The translations under genes were made by a program, and so were the position numbers. Positions 15,837 to 24,348 of a stretch of DNA of 64,000 nucleotides are shown here, piece after piece. The notes below the pieces were generated by a model. It made no database searches. It was given only the letters and a program-made list of their open reading frames with translations, and was not told the origin of the DNA. The stretch's first letter is position 1, and each line of letters begins with the position of its first letter. Source of the stretch: Syntrophales bacterium (GTDB lineage Bacteria > Desulfobacterota > Syntrophia > Syntrophales > UBA4778); the NCBI GenBank assembly GCA_028712885.1, contig JAQTPK010000008.1, positions 1 to 64,000 of the forward strand, read 5' to 3'.

Positions 15837-15899
15837 AATTTCGGAATCGGGACCGTTGAACCGGTTGAAGTAAATTTGCCGACAAGGAGAAGAATATCA

Positions 15900-17120
15900 A
15901 TGAGCCAGAATGATAACGATATAGTGATAGTAAGCGCCGTTCGAACGCCGTTCAGCAAGTTCGATTCGCTGATGGCGGACATACCTTCCATAGATCTGGG
16001 CGTGATGGCCATCAAAGAGGCGATTTCGCGGGCAGGCGTGAAACCCGAAGAGGTGGATGAGGTGAACTACGGGAGCTGCATCCCGGCGGAGACGGCACTG
16101 GAGACCGATATTCCGGGGCGGCAGGCAACCCTGCTCGCAGGCTTTCCGGCGGAGAGCATCTCGCTTTCGCTGGACCGCGCCTGCTGCACGTCTCTCACCA
16201 CGCTTCGCCTGAGTATTCGTGCGATCCGCGCCGGCGAAGCCGATATATCGCTATCGGTGGGTTCCGAGAACATGCCGCGCACGCCGCACCTGGCGCCCGG
16301 ACTGCGCACGGGAAAGCGCTTAGGGCCTATCCAGCTGATTGACAACCTGTTCGAGCTCGGCTACGGCGCGAAAGGTTTCAGGCCTGTGGCCGTCGATGCG
16401 GGTGAAGTAGCGCTTGAGCACGGAGTAACCCGGGAAATGCAGGATGCATGGGCTCTGGGGAGCCAGGAAAAATACGCAAAGGCGTTTGCCTCCGGGAAGA
16501 TCCGGGTGGGCGAGGAGCTTATGCCCGTGGTAATCCCCCGGAAAAAAGGCGATCCGATCACGATAGATAAGGATGAATCTCCCCGGAAAACCAGCATGGA
16601 GGCGCTGGCCAAACTGAAACCTGTCTACGGGAGTCCCACGGTGACGGCAGGCAATGCTCCGCCGATCAGCGCGGGTGCTTCCGCCATCCTGGTAATGACG
16701 CGCAAAAAAGCGAAAGAACGGGGCCTTACACCCTTGGCGACTGTTATAGCGGCAATTGCGTCCGCTACAGCTCCCCGCGAGATTGCGGTCATCCCCGCCT
16801 ATTCGATCCGGAAGGCGCTTGCAAAAGCGGGTCTTAAGCTGGACCAGATGGACATTATCGAGATCAACGAGGCCTTCGCCGCCATGCCCCTTGTTTCCAC
16901 CAAAATCCTTGCAGACAACGACGAGAAGAAGTGGAAAGAGCTCCAGGCGAAGACCAATGTGAACGGCGGAGCAATAGCGATCGGCCACCCCGTAGGCGCG
17001 AGCGCCGGACGGATTACTATGACCATGGCTTACGAGCTGAGGCGAAGGGGTGGCGGCTACGGCGTAGCTTCCATCTGCGGAGGCCTCGCCCAGGGCGAAG
17101 CGGTCATTATAAAGGTCTGA
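15900..17120 (+). CDS. Acetyl-CoA acetyltransferase (thiolase)
   Basis: The 406-residue thiolase cleaves acetoacetyl-CoA with CoA into two acetyl-CoA. It begins IVIVSAVRTPFSKFDSLMAD. The nucleophilic Cys aligns to Cys95 in LDRACCTSL, where most thiolases have NRxCxSG. The C-terminal catalytic His is in NGGAIAIGHPVGASAGR, and the base Cys in SICGGLAQGEA. Because the SG after the Cys is replaced by TS, this is a divergent branch. ATG 15900 has AAGGAG about 10 bases upstream; the longer TTG reading is less likely. It lies between the dehydrogenase and the crotonase. Confidence 0.9.
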   Translation: MSQNDNDIVIVSAVRTPFSKFDSLMADIPSIDLGVMAIKEAISRAGVKPEEVDEVNYGSCIPAETALETDIPGRQATLLAGFPAESISLSLDRACCTSLTTLRLSIRAIRAGEADISLSVGSENMPRTPHLAPGLRTGKRLGPIQLIDNLFELGYGAKGFRPVAVDAGEVALEHGVTREMQDAWALGSQEKYAKAFASGKIRVGEELMPVVIPRKKGDPITIDKDESPRKTSMEALAKLKPVYGSPTVTAGNAPPISAGASAILVMTRKKAKERGLTPLATVIAAIASATAPREIAVIPAYSIRKALAKAGLKLDQMDIIEINEAFAAMPLVSTKILADNDEKKWKELQAKTNVNGGAIAIGHPVGASAGRITMTMAYELRRRGGGYGVASICGGLAQGEAVIIKV

Positions 17121-17133
17121 AAGGAGCGCGGCC

Positions 17134-17916
17134 GTGACATACAACACGATAAATTACGTAAAAGCCGAAGGGATCGGAATAATAACCCTCAACCGCCCCA
17201 AGAGCATGAACTCCCTCAGCAGTGAACTCCTGCGTGAGATGGCGGCGGTCCTGGCGGAGATTGCGGATGATGACGAAGTGAGGGTCGTGATCCTGACCGG
17301 GAGCGAAAAATTCTTTGCCGCCGGCGCCGATATAGCCGAGATCAGTAATATGAGGACGGCGGCGGATGCGCACCGTTTCCTCAAAACGGCGCATGCGGTC
17401 TTCAACGGCCTCGAGGATCTGGAGAAGCCGGTAATTGCCGCCATTTCGGGACTGGCCCTGGGAGGCGGATGCGAGCTCCTCCTGGCGTGCGATCTGCGCA
17501 TCTGCGCGGAGGACGCCGTTTTCGGCCAGCCGGAAATCAAGATCGGCGTCATACCCGGGGCGGGCGGAACGCAACGGCTTCCTCGCGTGATCGGTCTGAC
17601 CAAGGCCAAGGAGCTCCTTTACACGGGAGATTCTATGGATGCCGGGGAGGCGCTTCGGGCAGGACTGGTATCCAAGGTGGTTCCTGTGGGAGCCGTCCTG
17701 GATGAGGCAAAGGCCCTGGCGAAGAAGATAGCCCGCCTGCCCGCGATTGCGTTGAGAGTCACAAAGGACGTGGTGAACACCGGAATGAACCTCGACCTGA
17801 AATCGGCCATGCTTTACGAGGCGCGCTGCTTCGAGATGCTCTTTGACACCGAGGATCAGAAGGAGGGGATGTCCGCTTTCGTTGAGAAGAGAAAGCCGGT
17901 TTTCAAGGGTAAATAA
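17134..17916 (+). CDS. Enoyl-CoA hydratase (crotonase)
   Basis: The 260-residue crotonase-fold enzyme hydrates crotonyl-CoA to 3-hydroxybutyryl-CoA. Both catalytic glutamates are present 20 residues apart as in the family: Glu114 in GGGCELLLACD and Glu134 in FGQPEIKIGVIPGAGGTQRL. The oxyanion-hole segment AAGADIAEI is also seen near residue 66. The start is GTG 17134 with AAGGAG upstream. It follows the thiolase by 13 bases and precedes the acyl-CoA dehydrogenase by 19 bases, so the genes should be cotranscribed. Confidence 0.93.
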   Translation: MTYNTINYVKAEGIGIITLNRPKSMNSLSSELLREMAAVLAEIADDDEVRVVILTGSEKFFAAGADIAEISNMRTAADAHRFLKTAHAVFNGLEDLEKPVIAAISGLALGGGCELLLACDLRICAEDAVFGQPEIKIGVIPGAGGTQRLPRVIGLTKAKELLYTGDSMDAGEALRAGLVSKVVPVGAVLDEAKALAKKIARLPAIALRVTKDVVNTGMNLDLKSAMLYEARCFEMLFDTEDQKEGMSAFVEKRKPVFKGK

Positions 17917-17935
17917 AAAGAAAGGATTTCAGAAG

Positions 17936-19081
17936 ATGGATTTCCATTTCACCGAAGAACAGCAGATGATCCGGGACATGTCCCGGAAGTTCGTGGACGA
18001 GGTTATTGAACCCCGTGCCGAGGAAATGGAGGCCAGGGGCGAATACCCCTACGACATCATGGATCAGATGGCCGAGCTGGGAATGATGGGCATCCCTTTT
18101 CCCCCGGAATGCGGCGGGAGCGGCGGCGACTGGGTCGGGATGCACCTTTGTATCGAGGAGATCTCCCGGGGTGACGTCACACTGGGAGCACTGCTCGACG
18201 TGACCACGAGCGTCGTCGGCCAGGAACTTTTCGTCTTCGGCGCTCCGGAGCAGAAGGAAAAATGGCTCGTTCCCATCGCCAAAGGAAAAGAGATCGGGGC
18301 GTTCGGCCTGACGGAGCCGGGCGCCGGTTCTGATGCCGGAGCAACCAAAACCAGCGCCGCCCGCGAAGGGAATTCGTGGGTGATCAACGGCGCGAAACAG
18401 TTCATTACAAATATCGGACTGAAAAACGCCTCGATCGTGATCATTACCGCGCGGACAAAAGGTTCCAAACCGGGAGAGAAAGACATCATCAACACGTTTG
18501 TCGTTCCCAGGGGGGCCGCCGGCTTCACCCTGGGAAAAAAATACGACAAAATGGCCTGGAACCATTCGGCAACTCACGAGTGCATATTCGAGGATTGCCG
18601 GATTCCGGCCGGCAACTTCCTGGGGATGGAGGGAAAGGGCTTCGCCCAGCACCTTGCCGTGCTGGAGACGGGGCGGATCAGTATCGCTGCGATCTGCGTG
18701 GGACTGGGCCGGGCCTGTCTGGAAAAATCCCTCAAGTATGCCAGAGAGAGGGTCCAGTTCGGAAAACCGATTTTCAGTTTCCAGGCGGTCTCTTTCAAGC
18801 TTTCCGATATGGCCATGCATATCGAGCTTTCCCGGAACATGTACCTGAAGGCGGCCTGGCTGAAAGATGCAGGCCTTCCCCACACGCTCGAAGCCGCCTA
18901 TGCCAAGCTCTTCGCCTCGGAGATGGTGGAAAAGGCGGCGAGCGATGCTTTCCAGATTCACGGCGGCTATGGCTTCATGAACGAGTACGCCGTTTCGCGC
19001 TATTACAAAGCATGCAAGATCCTGCAGATCGTGGAGGGAACCTCGGAGGTGCAACGGATGGTTATCGCGAGAAATCTGTGA
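17936..19081 (+). CDS. Acyl-CoA dehydrogenase, short-chain type
   Basis: The 381-residue flavoenzyme oxidises an acyl-CoA such as butyryl-CoA to the enoyl-CoA, passing electrons to ETF. The catalytic base is Glu367 in IVEGTSEVQR, the position used by short- and medium-chain enzymes. Other family marks are FGLTEPGAGSDAG, TFVVPRGAAGF, and DAFQIHGGYGF. ATG 17936 has AAAGGA upstream; the longer open frame overlaps the crotonase gene and is not used. No etfAB genes are in the window, so its electron acceptor must be encoded elsewhere. Confidence 0.94.
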   Translation: MDFHFTEEQQMIRDMSRKFVDEVIEPRAEEMEARGEYPYDIMDQMAELGMMGIPFPPECGGSGGDWVGMHLCIEEISRGDVTLGALLDVTTSVVGQELFVFGAPEQKEKWLVPIAKGKEIGAFGLTEPGAGSDAGATKTSAAREGNSWVINGAKQFITNIGLKNASIVIITARTKGSKPGEKDIINTFVVPRGAAGFTLGKKYDKMAWNHSATHECIFEDCRIPAGNFLGMEGKGFAQHLAVLETGRISIAAICVGLGRACLEKSLKYARERVQFGKPIFSFQAVSFKLSDMAMHIELSRNMYLKAAWLKDAGLPHTLEAAYAKLFASEMVEKAASDAFQIHGGYGFMNEYAVSRYYKACKILQIVEGTSEVQRMVIARNL

Positions 19082-19158
19082 AAAAGGCCCTCCCGAAGCC
19101 TTGTCTGGGAGCGGGAGACGTAGATTCCATTTAAACCAAATACAATGAGGGAGGAAAT

Positions 19159-20493
19159 ATGGACTGGAAAGATGAATATCAGAGAAAGCTGGTTTCATTG
19201 GAGGAGATGGCCAAACAGATCAAATCAGGAGATACCATAGGAACCGCCATGGCCATCAGTATGTGTTCGCCGGACGTGTATAATGCCATTCTGGACCGCG
19301 CCGGTGAATTGAGGAATGTAACCATCCTGGATGCGGTGCCTGTCCGCCCCTGTAAACTCTACGATCCTAAATTTATGGCGACAATCGACGGCCATGTCAA
19401 TTATCTGTCCGCCTTCTTCTCGCCGGCGGCACGCGCGCAGGGACAGCCCAATAACGCTGATTTCCTCATTGTAATGAGCGCCGATATCGGCGATAAATTC
19501 GCCGCTCGATCGGACGTGTACGCGACAATGGTTACGCCTCCCAATAAGCAGGGCTATGTAAATCTTGGCCTGACCCATTTTTATACGCACGATACGATTC
19601 GAAGAGGGAGAAAATCGGGAAAGCTGCGCCTGGCCATCGGTGAGGTAAACGACCAGATGCCGACGGTGCTGGGCGACAACTGGATGCATGTATCCGAATT
19701 CGACTTGTTTGTGGAAAATTCCACCAAAATTCCCGCAGTCACAAGAAAGCCGGCGGGAGAGATGGAGGCCAGGATCGCCAGATATGTCCTGGAACTGATC
19801 AATGACGGGGATACGATCCAGATGGGCATCGGCGGTATTCCCGAGGCGGTTATCGCGGGCCTTGAGGGAAAACATGATCTCGGAGTTCATACCGAGATGT
19901 TTCCGGTCGGGCTGCAGGACCTGGTGCCGAAGGGGATCGTAACCAATGCAAGAAAGCCCTTCCACAGGGGTAAAACTATCGCCACGTTCTGCATGGGCGA
20001 TCAGGCGCTGTATGAATTCATCAACGAGAATCCCAATTGTGAGTTACATCCGGCCTCGTATACCAATAATCCCGCCTTTATCGCCCAGCATCCGAACATC
20101 GTGGCGATCAACATGGCTCTGCTGATCGATTTCAGCGGCAACATCGCCTCCGAGGGGATGGGATACAGGATGATCAGCGGAACGGGCGGCCAGCTCGATT
20201 TCATGATCGGATCGTATTATTCCCCCGGGGGAAAGGGGATTACCCTGATTTCATCGGCTAGAAAATTGAAGGACGGCACGCTCGCTTCCTCGATCGTTCC
20301 GGAACTGCCTCCATTCACGCCCGTTACCGTTCCGAGGACTTTTACGCAGTATGTCGTGACGGAATACGGAATCGCCGACCTGAGATTCAAAACCGTGCGG
20401 GAGAGGGCCGAGGCCCTGATTAATATCGCGCATCCCGATTTGAGGGGAGAATTGCGCGACAGTCTGAAAAAGAAGCTTTACATTAAGAAGTGA
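19159..20493 (+). CDS. Acetyl-CoA hydrolase/CoA-transferase family (butyryl- or 4-hydroxybutyrate-CoA:acetate type)
   Basis: The 444-residue protein is a family I-like CoA-transferase of the acetyl-CoA hydrolase/transferase group. The catalytic glutamate that forms the glutamyl-CoA thioester is Glu246 in LGVHTEMFPVGL. GIGGIPEAV and SGTGGQLDFMIGSY form the CoA-binding and oxyanion regions. In this operon it would activate butyrate using acetyl-CoA, releasing acetate without spending ATP. That assignment is inference from context; 4-hydroxybutyrate is an alternative substrate. GGGAGGAAAT precedes the ATG, and a strong terminator follows. Confidence 0.87.
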   Translation: MDWKDEYQRKLVSLEEMAKQIKSGDTIGTAMAISMCSPDVYNAILDRAGELRNVTILDAVPVRPCKLYDPKFMATIDGHVNYLSAFFSPAARAQGQPNNADFLIVMSADIGDKFAARSDVYATMVTPPNKQGYVNLGLTHFYTHDTIRRGRKSGKLRLAIGEVNDQMPTVLGDNWMHVSEFDLFVENSTKIPAVTRKPAGEMEARIARYVLELINDGDTIQMGIGGIPEAVIAGLEGKHDLGVHTEMFPVGLQDLVPKGIVTNARKPFHRGKTIATFCMGDQALYEFINENPNCELHPASYTNNPAFIAQHPNIVAINMALLIDFSGNIASEGMGYRMISGTGGQLDFMIGSYYSPGGKGITLISSARKLKDGTLASSIVPELPPFTPVTVPRTFTQYVVTEYGIADLRFKTVRERAEALINIAHPDLRGELRDSLKKKLYIKK

Positions 20494-20520
20494 GGAACGG
20501 ATTGCTTCATCCGGATCACG

Positions 20521-20547
20521 AGGCCCGGTCAAATGACCGGGCCTTTT
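20521..20547 (+). terminator. Intrinsic terminator of the beta-oxidation operon
   Basis: Perfect arms AGGCCCGGTCA and TGACCGGGCCT with an AA(A)T loop, followed by five T. It separates the catabolic genes from the sensor kinase. Confidence 0.93.
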
Positions 20548-20730
20548 TCTGAAAATGATTTACAGTAAGAGCAAGGCATGATTTTTGTTGCGGTATGACA
20601 GCTGATCGATTAAAGAGATCAGGGACGCCCGGGAGATCATTGCCGGCAGGGTTTCCGGCGTTCCTATCCCGTGGTCCGGTGCGTCTTCCGGCGAAAGAAC
20701 AGACCGACCGGACCGGAAGACCATCGTGAC

Positions 20731-22842
20731 ATGAAATATACCGCAAACCCGCGGACGTCCGCCGGGATCAGAAAAAGGGACAAACTCCTCTCTTCCATTT
20801 TCAGGATATCGAGCCTTCTCACGCGCTCCATTTCCATTGACCGCATTCTGACGGACATTGTCGAAGAGACGGCCCGGGCCTTCGATTTCACCCGTGTTGC
20901 AATATTCCTCATCGACCGCAAAAAGAACCTGCTCGAATGCAAGTACATCCTTGGCTTCAGCCCCGTGGAAGGAGAACGCGCCCTCAGCCGCCCCTTTAAT
21001 CTCCAAAAGCACTGCTGCATAGAGACATCCGTGGCCCTTTCCGGAAAGACCATTTATATCCGGGATCATGCAAGTGACCGGCGCATCACGCCCATTGATC
21101 TGAAAATATCGAGGATCCACGGACGGGTATCCACGGTGGCCGTTCCGCTGCGCATCAAGCGCGACGTGATCGGACTTATCGAAGCCGACAGGAACCGCGT
21201 AAAAATGCAACTCACCCGGAGAGACATAGAACTATTCTCGATTTTTGCGAACCAGGCGAGCATCGTTATTGAAAATGCCCGGCTCCAGGTTCAGAACAAG
21301 AAAAAGATACGCGAGCTCCTTTTTCTTCAGAAAATCAGCAGGAAGACCGGTTCCACGCTCAATCTGCGCCGGCTCTTCCAGGTCGTGAGCGCGGGGGCGG
21401 TCAGCATCACAAACGCCACTGCCTGCATTCTCTACCTGCGGGACGAGGAAATCGGGACGCTGAGAGCCGTCTCCCGCCGCGGCTGTCACGGGCGGAAGCC
21501 GGAGATCCCGACGGGAGGACTTGCAGTCTGGGCGGCTCTCAGCGAAGCCCCGCTGCTTTCCGAGGACACCTCGACCGACCCGCGCTGCACCGCAACAGTT
21601 CCCGGGGTCCGCTCGGAAGCGGCCGTTCCGCTGATCAGCGAAAAACGCGTTCTGGGCGTTCTCAATCTCTTCAGCATGGAGAGGGGCTCTTTCACCGAAG
21701 ACGACATCAAACTTCTGACGATTTTCGCCAATCATGCGGCAAGCCTGATCCGCAACGCACGGCTCTATGATCAGGTGATTGCGGAACGAAACTTGGGGGA
21801 CAGCATTCTGGAGAGTTCCCCCAACGGGATTATAACCGTGGACCTCTCCCGCCGCATTACATCCGTGAACAGGAGAGCCGAGGAAATTTTTCAATGGGAC
21901 AGGCGCCGGGTGGTGGGATGCCGCATTTCGGATTTACTTTCGGGTGAGATCCCGGGGATCGTCGAGCAGGAACTCAGGAACAGGGGGGCGGATTCCCGCG
22001 AAATCAGGCATGAAAGGAAAGGGACCACGCTGATCCTGGGCGTGAGCGCCACACTGCTCAGGGAGCCCGGGGGGGCGAGTGGAGCCCTTATCATCTTTCA
22101 GGACCTCACCGAGAGCAAGCGCACCGAGGAGCTCATCCGGCGCGTGGACCGGCTCACCTCCCTCGGCCAGCTCTCGGCGGGCATCGCCCACGAGATCCGG
22201 AATCCGCTGGCAAGCATCAACTTCAACGTGCAGATGCTGATGAAGAAATCCCCGCCGGCGGACGGGGATCGAAGCAGGGAAATACTGCGGGATACTCTGC
22301 GGGGGGTCGACAGGATCAAAACCCTTGTCAAGGGAATGCTTGATTTCGCCAAACCCGCCGCTCCTCGCTTTAAGAGGGCTTTTCTCAGCAGCGCCCTCTC
22401 CGAAACAATTTCGCTCCTCGAAACGGAGTTGCGAAAGAAGCGCATCCGGCTGGAGATGAAGCTCGCAGATCCCGAGCCCGAAGTGGTTTTTGATCCGTAC
22501 CAGATTCAGCAGGTCTTTATGAACCTGATCCTGAATGCGATGGAAGCCATGCCGGACGGCGGAAAAATCATGATCAGGAGCGTACTCGAAGGAGAGTGCC
22601 TCTCGGTGCGCATTGCGGATACAGGCGCGGGAATAGCCGCCCCAGACCTCGCGAAGATTTTTGATCCATTTTTCACTACCAAGCCGGAGGGAACCGGTCT
22701 CGGCCTCTCGATCGTCCACAAAATACTGGAACAGCACCATGCCCGGATCGAGATCGAAAGCAGGGTGGGCGGGGGCACCACTTTTCTCATCCGGTTTGCC
22801 GTAAACGGCAGGGAGGGAACATGTTCCGCCATAAGATACTGA
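20731..22842 (+). CDS. Sensor histidine kinase, NtrB-like, with GAF and PAS domains
   Basis: The roughly 703-residue cytoplasmic kinase has no membrane segments. Domain order: GAF (about 40-190), second GAF (about 205-355), PAS (about 365-480), then the dimerisation/phosphoacceptor domain with His487 in GIAHEIRNPLASI, and the HATPase with N box NLILNAMEAM, G1 DTGAGIA and GTGLGLSIVHKI. The GAF domains would sense a soluble ligand, possibly a metabolite. ATG 20731 is preferred to GTG 20671, which lies in the upstream gap, but neither has a strong ribosome site. It overlaps the response regulator by 22 bases. Confidence 0.9.
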   Translation: MKYTANPRTSAGIRKRDKLLSSIFRISSLLTRSISIDRILTDIVEETARAFDFTRVAIFLIDRKKNLLECKYILGFSPVEGERALSRPFNLQKHCCIETSVALSGKTIYIRDHASDRRITPIDLKISRIHGRVSTVAVPLRIKRDVIGLIEADRNRVKMQLTRRDIELFSIFANQASIVIENARLQVQNKKKIRELLFLQKISRKTGSTLNLRRLFQVVSAGAVSITNATACILYLRDEEIGTLRAVSRRGCHGRKPEIPTGGLAVWAALSEAPLLSEDTSTDPRCTATVPGVRSEAAVPLISEKRVLGVLNLFSMERGSFTEDDIKLLTIFANHAASLIRNARLYDQVIAERNLGDSILESSPNGIITVDLSRRITSVNRRAEEIFQWDRRRVVGCRISDLLSGEIPGIVEQELRNRGADSREIRHERKGTTLILGVSATLLREPGGASGALIIFQDLTESKRTEELIRRVDRLTSLGQLSAGIAHEIRNPLASINFNVQMLMKKSPPADGDRSREILRDTLRGVDRIKTLVKGMLDFAKPAAPRFKRAFLSSALSETISLLETELRKKRIRLEMKLADPEPEVVFDPYQIQQVFMNLILNAMEAMPDGGKIMIRSVLEGECLSVRIADTGAGIAAPDLAKIFDPFFTTKPEGTGLGLSIVHKILEQHHARIEIESRVGGGTTFLIRFAVNGREGTCSAIRY

Positions 22843-24200
22843 TAGTTGACGACGACCGGCTCCTGCAGAACTCGCTGCGCAATATCCTGACCGAGAATTA
22901 CGAGGTCACGATCGCCGGCAGCGGCGAGGAGGCGGCCGGGATTATGGCCCGGAGCCGGGTTGATCTTGTGCTCCTGGATATAAGGCTCCCGGGAATGGAC
23001 GGCATGGAGACGCTGGAGACGCTGCGGGGAATAAGCCGGGAAACCGTGGTCATCATGATGACCGCTTACGAGGACATAAAAAGCGTTGTGACGTCCATGA
23101 AGAGAGGCGCCTTTGACTACTTGGTTAAGCCGCTCGATATCGATGAGCTGGAGGTGATCATTGAAAAGGCCCTGGAAACGCTCCGGTTGAGAAAGGAACT
23201 GGAGGAACTGCGGGGGCAGTACCTGCGCGAGTTCGACTTTGACAACATTATCGGGGAGAGCGCTGGGATCCGAAATGCCCTTATGCTCGCCGCCAAGATC
23301 GCGCAGAGTCCCGATACGACTGTTCTCATCGAAGGCGAGACCGGGACCGGCAAGGAGGTTATCGCCAAAGCCATTCATTACCGAAGCGCCCGTTTCGGGA
23401 TGCCCCTCGTGGAGATCAACTGCGGCGCTATCAGCCGCGATCTCGTGGAAAGCGAGCTCTTCGGATACGATGCGGGAACTTTTACCGGGGCGCTTCACGC
23501 CGGCAAAAAGGGGAAATTCGAAACCGCGGCGGGAGGCACACTGCTTCTGGACGAGGTTGGAGAACTGCTGCCGTCATCCCAGGTGAAACTCCTGCGCTTT
23601 CTTGAAGAGAAGGCCTTTTACCCTGTGGGCGGTGCGGAAAAGAAGCAGGTGGACGTGCGGGTGATTGCCGCGACCAATAAATCGCTCGAAGAGGCGATGC
23701 AGGCGGGAACATTCCGCAGTGATCTCTACTACAGGCTAAACGTGGCGAGGATCTGGCTTCCGCCCCTTCGGGAGAGGCGGGAGGATATTATTCCCCTGGC
23801 GCTCCATTTTTTGGACTGTTTCAACAAGAAATTCGGAAAAAATTTCGAGGGAATTTCTTCCGAAGCAGGAGAGAAATTCCTGCAATACCATTGGCCGGGC
23901 AATGTCCGTGAATTGAGGAATATCCTGGAAAGAATCGTCCTGACTGAAAAAGGGCCTTCCCTGGAAAGAGGTCATCTGTCGCAGGCCGGATTCCCCCTCG
24001 AAAAAACCGGCAAGCCCTGCAATCTCAACTTTTCCCTCCCGCTGTCCCGCGGTCTCGAAGAACTCAACCGGGAACTGATCTGCAAAGCCCTGGTGGAAGC
24101 GGGAGGAAACCGCAGCCGGGCCGCAAAGCTCCTGGGAATCTCCCGCCCCACCCTGGTCTACCGCATCGAGAAATACGGCATAAATACGGATCGGTCCTGA
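22821..24200 (+). CDS. Sigma-54-dependent response regulator, NtrC/AtoC-like
   Basis: The 459-residue protein has a receiver domain (Asp53 phosphorylation site, preceded by Asp10-Asp12), a central AAA+ domain with Walker A GETGTGKE (about 170-177) and Walker B LLLDEVGEL, an arginine-finger region, and a Fis-type HTH at the C-terminus (AGGNRSRAAKLLGISRPTL). The sigma-54 contact loop reads GTFTGA (219-224) instead of GAFTGA. It is the partner of the overlapping kinase and could activate the upstream beta-oxidation operon through the candidate sigma-54 promoter at 14912; that link is inference. Confidence 0.93.
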   Translation: MFRHKILIVDDDRLLQNSLRNILTENYEVTIAGSGEEAAGIMARSRVDLVLLDIRLPGMDGMETLETLRGISRETVVIMMTAYEDIKSVVTSMKRGAFDYLVKPLDIDELEVIIEKALETLRLRKELEELRGQYLREFDFDNIIGESAGIRNALMLAAKIAQSPDTTVLIEGETGTGKEVIAKAIHYRSARFGMPLVEINCGAISRDLVESELFGYDAGTFTGALHAGKKGKFETAAGGTLLLDEVGELLPSSQVKLLRFLEEKAFYPVGGAEKKQVDVRVIAATNKSLEEAMQAGTFRSDLYYRLNVARIWLPPLRERREDIIPLALHFLDCFNKKFGKNFEGISSEAGEKFLQYHWPGNVRELRNILERIVLTEKGPSLERGHLSQAGFPLEKTGKPCNLNFSLPLSRGLEELNRELICKALVEAGGNRSRAAKLLGISRPTLVYRIEKYGINTDRS

Positions 24201-24232
24201 AACGGGTGCGGCATTGCCGGCCGGCTTTCCTT

Positions 24233-24348
24233 CTTCCGGTTTCCGGATTTCAGTTTCTGGTTGTAAAAATTGCAATTGCGGAATAAAAGCATTGAAATCG
24301 GATTTTGAAAAAGGGCTGCCTGGAATTGAAACCAGAAACCGGAAACCT
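24233..24348. repeat. Inverted pair of 7-bp arrays around the SpoIID start
   Basis: The left array (24233-24260) has units CTTCCGG, TTTCCGG, ATTTCAG, TTTCTGG. The right array (24328-24348) has units GAAACCA, GAAACCG, GAAACCT, the reverse complement of the left. They bracket about 67 bases that contain the TTG start of the next gene; the right array lies inside its open reading frame. Confidence 0.8.
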
